DNA from: Oceanicola sp. D3
Lineage (GTDB): Bacteria > Pseudomonadota > Alphaproteobacteria > Rhodobacterales > Rhodobacteraceae
Length of the DNA stretch: 64,000 bases
Reading direction: 5' to 3'
NCBI RefSeq assembly: GCF_006351965.1
Contig: NZ_CP040932.1
Span: 3,989,613 to 4,053,612 of the forward strand
Part shown: piece by piece, positions 33,272 through 42,077 of the stretch
How the letters are laid out: every line of letters begins with the position of its first letter
Position numbering within the stretch: the stretch's first letter is position 1
Translations under genes and position numbers: made by a program
The notes under the pieces: generated by a model
Databases searched by the model: none
What the model was told of the DNA's origin: nothing
The model's input: only the letters and a program-made list of their open reading frames with translations

Positions 33272-34003
33272 TCAGGGCAGCTCAGAGATGATGGCGCGGG
33301 CAGCCCCGTCGGGGTTGTCCGCCTGCCACACCGGTCGGCCCACAACGATATGGTCGGCCCCCTGCTCCACTGCGAAGGCGGGGGTGGCGATGCGCTTCTG
33401 GTCGCCCTTCGCCGCGCCCGCGGGGCGCACGCCGGGGGTGACGATGAGCTTGCCTTCGGCCTGCGGCAGCGCCCGGATCGGCCCGGCCTCATGGGGCGAG
33501 GCAATCACCCCGTCAGCCCCGGCCTCGAAGGCCTTGGCGGCGCGCTCGGTGACGATCTCGGAAATGTCGCCCGCCCGGATCAGCCCGGCATCCAGATCGG
33601 CGCGGTCCAGCGAGGTCAGAATGGTGACGCCGAGGATCTTCAGATCGCTGCCGCCCTTGCCCTCCTGCGCCGCCCGCACCACATGCGGGTCGCCGTGGAC
33701 GGTGAGGAAATCGAGCTCGAACTGGGCAATCCCGCGCACGGCGGCCTCTACCGTTGCGCCGATGTCGAAGAGCTTCATGTCGAGGAAGATGCGCTTGCCG
33801 TGTTCCTGCTTGAGCTCATTGGCCAGCGCCATGCCGCCGCCGCAAAGCATCCCCAACCCGATCTTGTAGAAGCTCACCGCCGCATCCAGCTTCTCGGCCA
33901 GCGCCAGCCCCTGCACCGCATTGGGCACATCGAGGGCAACGATCAACCGGTCATCCGGCAGGCGATTGTGGGCGACGGGCGCATCGGCGGTGGCAGTCTG
34001 CAT
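33272..34003 (-). CDS. pyrF: Orotidine 5'-phosphate decarboxylase (PyrF)
   Basis: A 243-residue protein with the OMP decarboxylase catalytic motif FLDMKLFDIGATVEAA (Asp-Lys-Asp set), the opening IVALDVPNA and the phosphate loop TPGVRPAGAAKGDQKR. It converts orotidine monophosphate to UMP, the last step of de novo pyrimidine synthesis. AGGAGG precedes the ATG. It is on the opposite strand to the HxlR target and ends 45 bases after it. The 165 bases upstream are very GC-rich and show no gene. Confidence 0.95.
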   Translation of the reverse strand: MQTATADAPVAHNRLPDDRLIVALDVPNAVQGLALAEKLDAAVSFYKIGLGMLCGGGMALANELKQEHGKRIFLDMKLFDIGATVEAAVRGIAQFELDFLTVHGDPHVVRAAQEGKGGSDLKILGVTILTSLDRADLDAGLIRAGDISEIVTERAAKAFEAGADGVIASPHEAGPIRALPQAEGKLIVTPGVRPAGAAKGDQKRIATPAFAVEQGADHIVVGRPVWQADNPDGAARAIISELP

Positions 34004-34168
34004 GGCGGCGGGCCTCCTGATAGATGTTTTCTCTCCCTAAGCCCTGCCCCTGCGCCGCGCAAGCCGCAGAGGCCAAGGGCCGCCGCAGGGCACCCCCGCC
34101 CGCAGCCCGCCTGCGCGGCGGCGCGGGGGGAGCGGGCGGGCGCGCCGGTGCGCAGGCGGCCCGCGCTC

Positions 34169-35458
34169 TCAGCTCTCGCGGAAGGCCTTGTTGAAGTAAT
34201 CCGTCAGCGGCTTGACCAGATAGGCGAGCGGCGTGCGGTCATCGGTGCGGATATAGCTGTCGACCGGCATGCCGGGGATGATCGCCTTATCCGCCAGCTT
34301 GCCCATCTCGCCCTCGTTCAGCCGAATCTCGGCGCGGTAATAGGTGATCTGGCTGCGCTCATCGGTGAAGGCATCGGCAGATACCTGCACCACCTGCCCA
34401 AGCAGCTCGGGCGTGGTGCGGCTGTCGAAGGCCGGAAAGCGCAGCACCACGGGTTGGCCCGCAAAGACCTGATCCACATGAATCGGCTCTACCCGCGCGG
34501 CAATTACCAGCGGCCTGTCTTGCGGCACGAGGAACAGCACCGGATCGGCCGGGCGCACCACCGAGCGGGGCGTGTTGACCGTGAGCCCATAGACGATGCC
34601 CGACACCGGGGCGCGGATATCAAGCCGCGAGAGCCGCACTGTCAGCGCCTGCCGCCGCTCGATCAGCTCGCCCTCCTGCGCGGTGACGTCGCGCAACTGG
34701 GTGATGGCCTCCTCGCGGCGCGCCGTGCCCAGCTTGAGAATTTCGATCTCGATCTCGGTGATCTTGCCCTCGGCCTCGGCCCGCTGCGCCGTCAGCCGCC
34801 CGATCTCGCCCGCCAGCCGGGCCTGCTCGCGCTCCAGCGTCAGCACCTTGTCATAGCTGACCAGCCCGCGCTCGAAGAGGCCGCGCTGCGTTTCCAGCTC
34901 GGTTTCGATCAGCTCCAGCTGGCGGGCGAGCGAGGCGCTTTGAGCGTCGATCCCCTCCACCTGATTGTCGATCTGGCCCTTCCGGCGGGCCAGTTGCTCG
35001 GCCTCCCGCGACATCGAATCATTGCGCGCAGCAAAGAGGCGGGACTGGCCCTCCACCATCTCGGCCACATCGGGCCAGCCCTCGGCACGGTCGAGCAGCT
35101 CTTGCGAAAACTCGATGCGCTCGGCCTCGTCACGCTCGGCCCGCAGGCGGGCGGCGCGGGCCATGATCTCGAACAGCTGGCCTTCAACAATGGCCAGCTC
35201 GGAGGCGAGCTCGGAGGCATCAAGGCGGATCAGCACATCGCCCGCCTCCACGCTGGCCCCCTCGGCCACCAGCACCTCATCCACCACGCCGCCATCCGGG
35301 TGCTGCACCACCTGCCGGTTCTGCTCCACCTCAACCTGACCGGAGGCAACGATGGCGCCCGAGATATTGGCCAGCGTCGCCCAGGTGCCAAAGCCGCCCA
35401 GAAGCAACACCAGCGCAAAGAAGCCAAGCAGCAGCGGGCGGCGGGCGGAGAGGTTCAT
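34169..35458 (-). CDS. Type I secretion periplasmic adaptor (HlyD family)
   Basis: A 429-residue membrane-fusion protein with one N-terminal transmembrane helix ([19 protein letters not shown]), the lipoyl half-motifs ([21 protein letters not shown] and [15 protein letters not shown]), long coiled-coil helices between about residues 85 and 260, and a beta-barrel C-terminus. The ATG overlaps the upstream ABC gene stop (ATGA). It bridges the inner-membrane ABC exporter and a TolC-type outer-membrane channel. No TolC gene or RTX-type substrate is in the window. Confidence 0.88.
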   Translation of the reverse strand: MNLSARRPLLLGFFALVLLLGGFGTWATLANISGAIVASGQVEVEQNRQVVQHPDGGVVDEVLVAEGASVEAGDVLIRLDASELASELAIVEGQLFEIMARAARLRAERDEAERIEFSQELLDRAEGWPDVAEMVEGQSRLFAARNDSMSREAEQLARRKGQIDNQVEGIDAQSASLARQLELIETELETQRGLFERGLVSYDKVLTLEREQARLAGEIGRLTAQRAEAEGKITEIEIEILKLGTARREEAITQLRDVTAQEGELIERRQALTVRLSRLDIRAPVSGIVYGLTVNTPRSVVRPADPVLFLVPQDRPLVIAARVEPIHVDQVFAGQPVVLRFPAFDSRTTPELLGQVVQVSADAFTDERSQITYYRAEIRLNEGEMGKLADKAIIPGMPVDSYIRTDDRTPLAYLVKPLTDYFNKAFRES

Positions 35459-37191
35459 GACACGCCTCCCTGCCCACCGGCGCGGGCGATTTCGGCGTGA
35501 TTTTTGACCATTTGCTTGAGCACCTCGTCGCGCGGGCCGAAGGCCTTGCGCATGCCGCCGTCGAGCACCATCAGCAGATCGCATTCCTGAATCGCGGCGG
35601 GGCGGTGGGCCATGATCAGCACCGATTTCTGATCGGCCTTCATCGCCTTGATCGCCCGGTTCAGCGCCTCGGAGCCGGCGTTGTCGAGGTTGGAGTTCGG
35701 TTCATCCAGCACAAGGATCACCGGATCGCCATAGAGCGCACGGGCCAGCCCGATGCGCTGGATCTGCCCGCCCGAGAGCCGCCCGCCCGCTGCCGCAACC
35801 GGCGTGTCGTAGCCGTCGGGCAGCTTGAGAATCATCTCATGCGCCGCCGCCTTCTTGGCCGCTGCTACCACCGCCTCGGCATCCGGCTGGGGGGCGAGGC
35901 GGGCGATGTTTTCGGCAATGGTGCCATCAAACAGGGTGACGCGCTGGGGCAGGTAGCCAACGTAGCGGCCAAGGGTGTCTGGGTCATATTGGTCAAGCGC
36001 GGCCCCATCGAGGCGAATGCGCCCGCCTGCGGTGGGCCATGTGCCGGTGAGCGCGCGAGCCAGCGTGCTTTTGCCCGCACCGGAGGGGCCGATCACGCCC
36101 ATCGCCTGCCCCGGCGCGAGGTGAAAGGAGATCATCCGCAAGGAGGCCTGGCTTTCGCCCGGGGGCACAACGGTGGCCTGGCTCACATCCAGCTGTGCGC
36201 GGGGCGCGGGCAGCTCGGTGCGGGGCTTTTCGGCGGGCACGGCGGAAAGCAGGCGGCCCAGCGATTGCCAGCCCTTGGAGGCACGGCTGACCAGCTCCCA
36301 CTGGCCAATCAGCAGCTCCACCGGGGCAAGCGCGCGACCCAGCAGGATGGAGCCCGCAATCATCGCGCCGCCCGTCAACTCACCCTGAAGCACCAGCCAC
36401 GCGCCCAACGCCAGCATTGCCGATTGCAGAAAGAGCCGCAGCGCCTTGGTGGTGGTGCCATAGCCCCCAGCCCTGTCGGCGGCGGCAAGCGCACGGGTTG
36501 CCGACTTGGCCCTTGCCCCCTGCCAGCGGGCAAAGGTGGCCCCGCGCATCCCGAGAGACTGGATCGTCTCGGCCTCGCTGCGCATCTGGTCGGCCATCCG
36601 CTCGGTGCGCTCGCGCAGCGCGGCGGCCTCCTGCGAGGGCCGTTTTGTGCGGCTCTGGTTGAGCAGGGCCACGGCCACAAGCACCGCGCCGCCGCCCAGC
36701 GCGAGCACGCCGAGCAGCGGGTGAAAGATGAAGATTGCCGCCAGAAAGAGCGGCGTCCACGGCACATCGAAGAGCGCGAGCAACGCGGGCGAGCCCATGA
36801 AGCGATGCACCGAATCAAGATCGCGCAGGCCCGAGGCCGCCAGATCATTGCCGGGGCTCTTACCTTCTGCGGCGAGCACGGCAGCAAACACCCGGCCCTC
36901 CATCTCGGCCTGAAACCGCGCCGCCGCCCGCGCCATGACCCGGCCCCGCGCGTAATCCAGCAGGCCCATCATCAGGAAGAGGAAGGCCACCAGCACGAAG
37001 AGCGCCACCAGCGTTTCTTCGGAGCGCGAACCAAGCACGCGGTCGTAGACCTGCAGCATGAACAGCGGGCCGGTGAGCATCAGCAGGTTGACGAAGATCG
37101 AGAAGGTGAAGGCCGAGCCGGAGAGGCCGCGCGCGCTAGCACGGGCTGCCCGAAGCTCTGCAAGCCCCTTGGCCGTGTCGGACATGCGCAT
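35455..37191 (-). CDS. Type I secretion system permease/ATPase (PrtD-like ABC exporter)
   Basis: A 578-residue half-transporter: five or six hydrophobic helices in the first 320 residues, then an ABC domain with [14 protein letters not shown], signature [16 protein letters not shown] and Walker [14 protein letters not shown]. No peptidase C39 domain is present, as in PrtD/AprD exporters that recognise C-terminal signals. AAGGAGAG lies about eight bases upstream of ATG 37191. It is coupled to the HlyD gene and secretes an unknown protein, since no RTX or protease gene is near. Confidence 0.9.
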   Translation of the reverse strand: MRMSDTAKGLAELRAARASARGLSGSAFTFSIFVNLLMLTGPLFMLQVYDRVLGSRSEETLVALFVLVAFLFLMMGLLDYARGRVMARAAARFQAEMEGRVFAAVLAAEGKSPGNDLAASGLRDLDSVHRFMGSPALLALFDVPWTPLFLAAIFIFHPLLGVLALGGGAVLVAVALLNQSRTKRPSQEAAALRERTERMADQMRSEAETIQSLGMRGATFARWQGARAKSATRALAAADRAGGYGTTTKALRLFLQSAMLALGAWLVLQGELTGGAMIAGSILLGRALAPVELLIGQWELVSRASKGWQSLGRLLSAVPAEKPRTELPAPRAQLDVSQATVVPPGESQASLRMISFHLAPGQAMGVIGPSGAGKSTLARALTGTWPTAGGRIRLDGAALDQYDPDTLGRYVGYLPQRVTLFDGTIAENIARLAPQPDAEAVVAAAKKAAAHEMILKLPDGYDTPVAAAGGRLSGGQIQRIGLARALYGDPVILVLDEPNSNLDNAGSEALNRAIKAMKADQKSVLIMAHRPAAIQECDLLMVLDGGMRKAFGPRDEVLKQMVKNHAEIARAGGQGGVS

Positions 37192-37343
37192 ATCCGCCGC
37201 TCTCCTTATCCTGCCCGTTTTACCGCCTCGGGGGTCTGCCACCTTCCGCCGGTTGTGACCAGCGGCTGCGACGGCTATTCTGCCCCAAAGGCGCGGGCAC
37301 TGCTTGGCCCGCCCACCATGCGCGCCAAGATACGAAGAACTGG

Positions 37344-38126
37344 TTGAGAATTCCATTGATTCATCACATCCCCTCCCGCACCCGCGGTGCCGCCCTGCTG
37401 CTTGCCTTCGCCACGCTGATGGCCGGATGCAGCGCCAACACCTCGGGCGAGGCCATCCATGACCCCTACGAGGCGCAAAACCGCAAGGTGCACGCCTTCA
37501 ACAAGCGGGTCGACAGCGCCATGGGCGGCGGCAAAGGCGGCGGGGTGGGCAAAGCCATTCCCAAGCCGGTCACGCAGGGGCTTTCGAATTTCTCCAGCAA
37601 CATCAGCCAGCCCAGCTACATGATGAACCACCTGTTGCAGGGCAACATGGAAAGCGCGATGCGCAACTTCTGGCGGGCTGCGGTCAATACCACGGTGGGC
37701 ATCGGCGGGCTGTTCGACCCGGCCACCAAGATCGGGCTCTACGACGATTCGACCGATTTCGGCGTGACGCTGGCGAAGGCGGGCATTCAGGAAGGGGCCT
37801 ATATAGAGCTGCCCATCCTCGGCCCCTCGACCGAGCGCGACCTTGCCGGCAAGGTCTTTGACTCGCTGCTGAACCCGCTTCAGGGCGTGATCAAGGTAGA
37901 AGACCAGAGGAAAATTACCGTCATCAAGGTGATGTCACGCGCCGGTGACCGGGCAAAGTATTCGGAAACCGTCGATTCTGTTCTATATGACAGTGCAGAC
38001 AGCTACGCGCAGACACGGATCATCTACCTGCAAAACCGCAGGGGCGAGACCGGCGACACGGCGGCTGCAGAAGCAGAGGCAGATGAGGTTTACGATTCCT
38101 ATGAAGACTTTTACGGCGGCCAGTGA
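37344..38126 (+). CDS. mlaA: MlaA (VacJ) outer-membrane phospholipid-trafficking lipoprotein
   Basis: A 260-residue protein with lipobox LMAGC, the MlaA opening DPYEAQNRKVHAFNK and core motifs such as VNTTVGIGGLFDPATKIGL and DFGVTLAKAGIQEGAYIELP. MlaA sits in the outer membrane and removes mislocalised phospholipids from the outer leaflet. The start is a TTG at 37344, possibly 37356; no strong ribosome-binding site is seen. It overlaps mlaC by 44 bases. The rest of the Mla system (MlaFEDB) is not in the window. Confidence 0.9.
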   Translation: MRIPLIHHIPSRTRGAALLLAFATLMAGCSANTSGEAIHDPYEAQNRKVHAFNKRVDSAMGGGKGGGVGKAIPKPVTQGLSNFSSNISQPSYMMNHLLQGNMESAMRNFWRAAVNTTVGIGGLFDPATKIGLYDDSTDFGVTLAKAGIQEGAYIELPILGPSTERDLAGKVFDSLLNPLQGVIKVEDQRKITVIKVMSRAGDRAKYSETVDSVLYDSADSYAQTRIIYLQNRRGETGDTAAAEAEADEVYDSYEDFYGGQ

Positions 38127-38730
38127 CACTGGCAATCTGACCCGGCGGAACGTTCTGACGGGAGCGGCGGCGCTGACGGCATCCGCACTGGCCCTGCCTC
38201 GCGGTGCCATGGCCCTTTCGTCCGGTGCATCGCAGCAGCTGGTGACCGCGGCGGTGAATGACATCAACAAGGTCATCGCCTCGGGCAAATCCGAGCGCGC
38301 GATGTATGGCGACTTCCAGCGTATCTTCGTGCGCTACTCCGACCTCAACTACATCTCGTTCTACTCGCTGGGCTCTGCAGCACGCGGGGCCTCCAAGGCG
38401 CAGATGCGGGCCTATACGCAGGCCTTTTCGGGTTATGTCTCGCGCAAATACGGGCGGCGCTTCCGCGAGTTCATCGGCGGCAAGATCGAGGTAAAGGGCG
38501 CACGGCCGGTCAAGAACTGGATCGAGGTGGATACGGTTGCCATCCTGCGCGGCAGCGCCCCCTTCGATGTGACCTTCTTCGTCAGCGACAAGAGCGGGAA
38601 GCACAAGTTCTTCAACCTCTTCATCGCCGATGTGAACATGCTGCTCACCGAGCGCACCGAGATCGGCGCGATGCTTGATCGGCGCGGTGGCAACATCGAC
38701 GCGCTGATTCAGGATCTCAAGCGCGCGTGA
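38083..38730 (+). CDS. mlaC: MlaC-type periplasmic phospholipid-binding protein
   Basis: A 215-residue Ttg2D/MlaC-family protein whose N-terminus carries TRRNVLTGAAALTASALALPRGAMA, a twin-arginine-like signal. The mature part has GKSERAMYGDFQRIFVRY and RKYGRRFREFIGGKIEV, then ADVNMLLTERTEIGAMLDRR, as in MlaC. It ferries lipid between MlaA and an inner-membrane ABC. Start 38083 has AGAGG upstream; 38101 is an alternative. Overlap with mlaA suggests translational coupling. Confidence 0.85.
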   Translation: MRFTIPMKTFTAASDTGNLTRRNVLTGAAALTASALALPRGAMALSSGASQQLVTAAVNDINKVIASGKSERAMYGDFQRIFVRYSDLNYISFYSLGSAARGASKAQMRAYTQAFSGYVSRKYGRRFREFIGGKIEVKGARPVKNWIEVDTVAILRGSAPFDVTFFVSDKSGKHKFFNLFIADVNMLLTERTEIGAMLDRRGGNIDALIQDLKRA

Positions 38731-39143
38731 GCAGGGCGCGCCTCCTCACTCTGGCTCTGGCCTGCGCCGCCACCCCGGCGTTGGCGCTGGAGGTGGAGGG
38801 CCGCTACCGGGCCAGCCCGGAGGCGGATTGCGAGGCTGGGGACGGGGCCGAGGGCTTCCTGCGGATTGAAGACGGCGTGTTTCACGGTCTCAGCGGCACC
38901 TGCAAGATGCGGAACCCTGTGAACGTGCGCGATATGAACGCCCAGCTCTTCGACATGGAATGCGAGGGCGCCAACCCCAACTTTCAGTGGACCGAGCGCG
39001 CGCTGTTCATGGAAGGGGCCGAAGGCGGGCTGATACTGGCGTGGAACGGCTATGCCTTCCGCTACGAGCGCTGCCCGGTGCCCACGCCAGAGACCGCCGA
39101 GGCAGAGCCCGAGGCCGCCGCGACAGAGGCCGCCACCGACTGA
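38727..39143 (+). CDS. Secreted four-cysteine protein after mlaC, 138 residues
   Basis: The GTG start overlaps the mlaC stop (GTGA). A signal peptide (RLLTLALACAATPALA) precedes a beta-rich mature protein with cysteines in ADCEAGD, GTCKMRN, MECEGAN and ERCPVP, able to form two disulfides. The C-terminus is acidic and Ala-rich. It is coupled to mlaAC and may be a periplasmic accessory, but no family is recognised. Confidence 0.65.
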   Translation: MSRARLLTLALACAATPALALEVEGRYRASPEADCEAGDGAEGFLRIEDGVFHGLSGTCKMRNPVNVRDMNAQLFDMECEGANPNFQWTERALFMEGAEGGLILAWNGYAFRYERCPVPTPETAEAEPEAAATEAATD

Positions 39144-39188
39144 GGCGAGGCGAGGCGTCACCAACGCCTGCCCGCCCCGCTGCTGCCG

Positions 39189-41453
39189 TCAGTTGCGGCA
39201 GCCCAGTAGCCCGCACAGCACGTTTTCCAGCACCCGCTCGGCCACATCGCCGTTCTGACGCCGCCGTTGCTGGCGCTCCTGGCGCTCGGCTTCGCGCTCT
39301 GCCTGACGGCGGGCGCGTTCTGCCGCGCGGCGCTCGGCCTCGGTCTGCTCGCGCGCGGTTTGCTGGGGCGGCTCCGTTTGGCTCACCTGCGGCTGCCTGC
39401 GCTGGGGCACCAGCATCGGCAGCTCTTTCACCGGCTGGCCTTCGTTCACCCGCACCATCACCTCACGCCAGATGTCTGCCGGAAGCCCGCCGCCGGTCAC
39501 GCCGGTGAGCGGGGTGTTGTCGTCATACCCCATCCAGACGCCCACCACGTAATCGGCGGTGAAGCCGAGAAACCACGCATCCCGCGCGGAGTTGGTGGTG
39601 CCGGTCTTGCCCGCCGCCGGGCGGCCGATGTTGGCGCGGCGGCCCGTGCCCTGCTCGATGGTCTGGCTCATCATGTAAACGAGGTAGCGCGCGGCCTCTT
39701 CGGTGATCACGCGCTCACCCAGCCCGCCGCCCTGCCCCATCAGCGGCTCGTCATCGCCCTTCAGGCGCAGCTCAAGGATGCCATAGGGGCTGACGGAGGT
39801 GCCGCCGTTGAGGATGCCGGCATAGGCACCGCTCATCTCCAGCAGGGACGATTCGGACGCGCCCAGCGCCAGCGCGGGGCCAGCGGCCAGATCGCTCTCG
39901 ATCCCGAAATCCTCGGCAATGTTGCGCACGTTCTCGCGGCCCACGGCCTCAGAGACCTTCACGGCGGGGATATTGTAGCTATGGGCCAGCGCCTCGGTCA
40001 GCGTCACCCGGCCATGAAATTTGCGGTCGTAGTTCTTGGGGCTGTAGGGGCCGGAGCCGGGCACGTTGATGGTGAGCGGCTCATCCACCACCGTTGCGTT
40101 TGGCGTGTAGCCCAGATCAAGCGCGGCGGCATAGACGAAGGGCTTGAAGGAGGAGCCGGTTTGCCGCTTGGCCATTGTGGCGCGGTTGAACGCGCCGGTT
40201 ACCTTGGTTTGCCGCCCGCCAACCATGGCACGCACCGCGCCATCGGCGCTCATCACCACGATGGCAGCCTGCGCGGCGGAGCCTTCCTTTACCTTGGTGG
40301 CAAAGATCTCTTTCATCGCCTCTTCGGCGGCCTTCTGGATGCGCTGATCGAGCGTGGTTTTCAGCACCACGTCCTCGGTGGTGTCCTTGGTCAAAAAGTC
40401 GGGGCCGGTGTCCATCACCCAATCGGCAAAGTAGCCGCCAGCGCGGGCCTGCGCGGCCTGAGAGAGCGTGGCCGGATTGTTGGTGTACTGCTCGCGCTCG
40501 GCCATGGTGATGTAGCCCTGCTCCTGCATCAACTTGAGCACGGTGGCCGCGCGGGCCTGACTGCGCTCAAGGTCGGAGGTGGGGGCGTAGCGGGTGGGGG
40601 CCACGAGAAGGCCCGCCAGCATCGCGGCCTGCGCCGGGTTCAGATCTTTGGCGGCAATGCCGAAGTAGCGCTGTGAGGCGGCGGCAAACCCGCGCGACGA
40701 GGCCCCGAGATAAGCGCGGTTGAGGTAGATCGCCAGCACCTCATCCTTGGTGTAGCGGGTCTCCAGCGCCATCGAATAGATCATTTCCTTGATCTTGCGC
40801 CACAGCGTGGTTTCGCGGCAGTCCGACTCATAGGCCGCCTCGCTCTCCCACGCGGCCTCGTCATAAGGGATGCCGAGGCAGAGCAGCTTGGCGGTTTGCT
40901 GGGTCAGCGTGGAGCCGCCGTGGCCGGAAAGCGGGCCGCGCCCTTCGGAGAGGTTGATCTTGATCGCGGAGGCAATGCCGCGCGGGCTGACGCCGAAGTG
41001 GCGGTAGAAACGCTTGTCTTCGGTGGCGACCACGGCGTTTTTGAGGTGGGGCGAGATGTTTTCGACAGTCACCGGGCCGCCGTAGGTTTCGCCGCGCCAC
41101 GCATAAACCGCGCCGTCGCGGTCCAGCATGGTGACGGAACCGCGCGTGCGGGCATCGAGCAGGGCCGTCACATCCTCGGGCAGCGTGGTGTAGAAATAGG
41201 CCACCGCCCCGGCGACGATCAGCGCCACAACCGCGCCCATCCGCCATGTCACGCCCCAGATGATCCGCATGAAGAATCGGATGATCCGCGCCGCCCAGCC
41301 CAAAGGCCCCTTGGGCACAGGCCGCTTGGCACGCGGAGCGCGCTTCTTCTTCGGGGGTTTCGCCTTCTTGGGCGCCGCCTTCTTTGCCGGAGCCGTGCTC
41401 GAAAAGCGCTTCTCCGCCACCAGGGGCGTCTTCTTTCGTCCATTGCCGCTCAT
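39189..41453 (-). CDS. Class A penicillin-binding protein (bifunctional transglycosylase/transpeptidase)
   Basis: A 754-residue PBP: a Lys/Pro/Ala-rich cytoplasmic tail of about 50 residues, one membrane helix (MGAVVALIVAGAVAYFY), the GT51 glycosyltransferase domain with VVATEDKRFYRHFGVSP and GGSTLTQQTAKLL, then the transpeptidase with SSFKP, SYN and KTGTTNSARDAWF. It polymerises and crosslinks peptidoglycan. The C-terminus ends in a charged RQAER-rich stretch. It fits PBP1A-like proteins of Rhodobacteraceae; the exact subclass is not certain. Confidence 0.9.
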   Translation of the reverse strand: MSGNGRKKTPLVAEKRFSSTAPAKKAAPKKAKPPKKKRAPRAKRPVPKGPLGWAARIIRFFMRIIWGVTWRMGAVVALIVAGAVAYFYTTLPEDVTALLDARTRGSVTMLDRDGAVYAWRGETYGGPVTVENISPHLKNAVVATEDKRFYRHFGVSPRGIASAIKINLSEGRGPLSGHGGSTLTQQTAKLLCLGIPYDEAAWESEAAYESDCRETTLWRKIKEMIYSMALETRYTKDEVLAIYLNRAYLGASSRGFAAASQRYFGIAAKDLNPAQAAMLAGLLVAPTRYAPTSDLERSQARAATVLKLMQEQGYITMAEREQYTNNPATLSQAAQARAGGYFADWVMDTGPDFLTKDTTEDVVLKTTLDQRIQKAAEEAMKEIFATKVKEGSAAQAAIVVMSADGAVRAMVGGRQTKVTGAFNRATMAKRQTGSSFKPFVYAAALDLGYTPNATVVDEPLTINVPGSGPYSPKNYDRKFHGRVTLTEALAHSYNIPAVKVSEAVGRENVRNIAEDFGIESDLAAGPALALGASESSLLEMSGAYAGILNGGTSVSPYGILELRLKGDDEPLMGQGGGLGERVITEEAARYLVYMMSQTIEQGTGRRANIGRPAAGKTGTTNSARDAWFLGFTADYVVGVWMGYDDNTPLTGVTGGGLPADIWREVMVRVNEGQPVKELPMLVPQRRQPQVSQTEPPQQTAREQTEAERRAAERARRQAEREAERQERQQRRRQNGDVAERVLENVLCGLLGCRN

Positions 41454-41571
41454 GCGTGCCTCGCTCGCATTTTTCCGCGCAGCATAGAGGTGGGGGCTGG
41501 AAAAGGGGAGACAAGACCGTGCGAGAAACGTGATTTTTCAGAGCGCCTAATTTCTGAGCATGTCGCCCACT

Positions 41572-41590
41572 TTGTGCAAAAATTGTGCAA
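41572..41590. promoter_or_regulatory. Direct repeat TTGTGCAA-AAA-TTGTGCAA upstream of glnK
   Basis: Two identical 8-mers on an 11-base spacing sit about 120 bases before glnK. The arrangement suggests regulator binding on one face of the helix, perhaps nitrogen control, but it lacks the palindromic form of a standard NtrC site. Confidence 0.35.
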
Positions 41591-41710
41591 CTGCCCGCTG
41601 AATCCGCAGGTAGAGCGGGCTGCGTTCGCTTGAAGCCGGGGGTGCAACGGGCTGTGACTGACGCCGTGAACCCGCCGGGGCTGCGCCTGGCACAATGGAA
41701 GGGGACAACT

Positions 41711-42049
41711 GTGAAACTCATAATTGCAGCAATCAAGCCGTTCAAGTTGGAGGAGGTGCGCGAAGCGCTGACCACCATCGGCGTGCGCGGCATGATGGTG
41801 ACCGAGATCAAGGGCTTCGGCTCCCAGTCGGGCCACACGGAAATCTATCGCGGCGCCGAATACGCCGTGAACTTCGTACCAAAGGTCAAACTCGAAATCG
41901 TCGTTTCGGCCGCGATGGCCGATCAGGTGGTGGAAACGATCCAGACCACTGCGAAGACCGACAAGATCGGCGACGGCAAGATCTTCGTTCTGGATGTCAA
42001 CCAGGCCGTGCGCGTGCGCACCGGCGAAATCAACGACGAAGCGCTTTGA
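41711..42049 (+). CDS. glnK: P-II nitrogen regulatory protein (GlnK-like)
   Basis: A 112-residue P-II protein beginning MKLIIAAIKPFKLEEVREAL. The T-loop carries Tyr51 (EIYRGAEYAVNF), the site uridylylated by GlnD. The B- and C-loop glycines of the ATP/2-oxoglutarate site are present. It uses GTG, with GAAGGGG upstream. It precedes amtB by 28 bases and should bind and close the ammonium channel when nitrogen is plentiful. This is the usual glnK-amtB unit. Confidence 0.95.
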   Translation: MKLIIAAIKPFKLEEVREALTTIGVRGMMVTEIKGFGSQSGHTEIYRGAEYAVNFVPKVKLEIVVSAAMADQVVETIQTTAKTDKIGDGKIFVLDVNQAVRVRTGEINDEAL

Positions 42050-42077
42050 GCGCGGACAGTTAGGGGACTCTGAAAAG

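Noticed and set aside
34004-34168. Possible structured RNA in the very GC-rich gap upstream of pyrF
   Set aside because: The stretch is rich in G and C and so folds trivially. I see no conserved riboswitch core or terminator-like T-run.
33350-35500. Long plus-strand frame opposite pyrF and the HlyD gene
   Set aside because: It is antisense to well-supported genes, with the composition of a shadow frame and no motifs.
39267-40676. Plus-strand frame of about 470 codons inside the penicillin-binding protein gene
   Set aside because: It is antisense to the transglycosylase and transpeptidase motifs and has no homology-like features.
41572-41590. Classical NtrC-binding palindrome upstream of glnK
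   Set aside because: The two words are direct repeats, not inverted ones, so the canonical site is absent. The repeat is reported separately as an unexplained feature.
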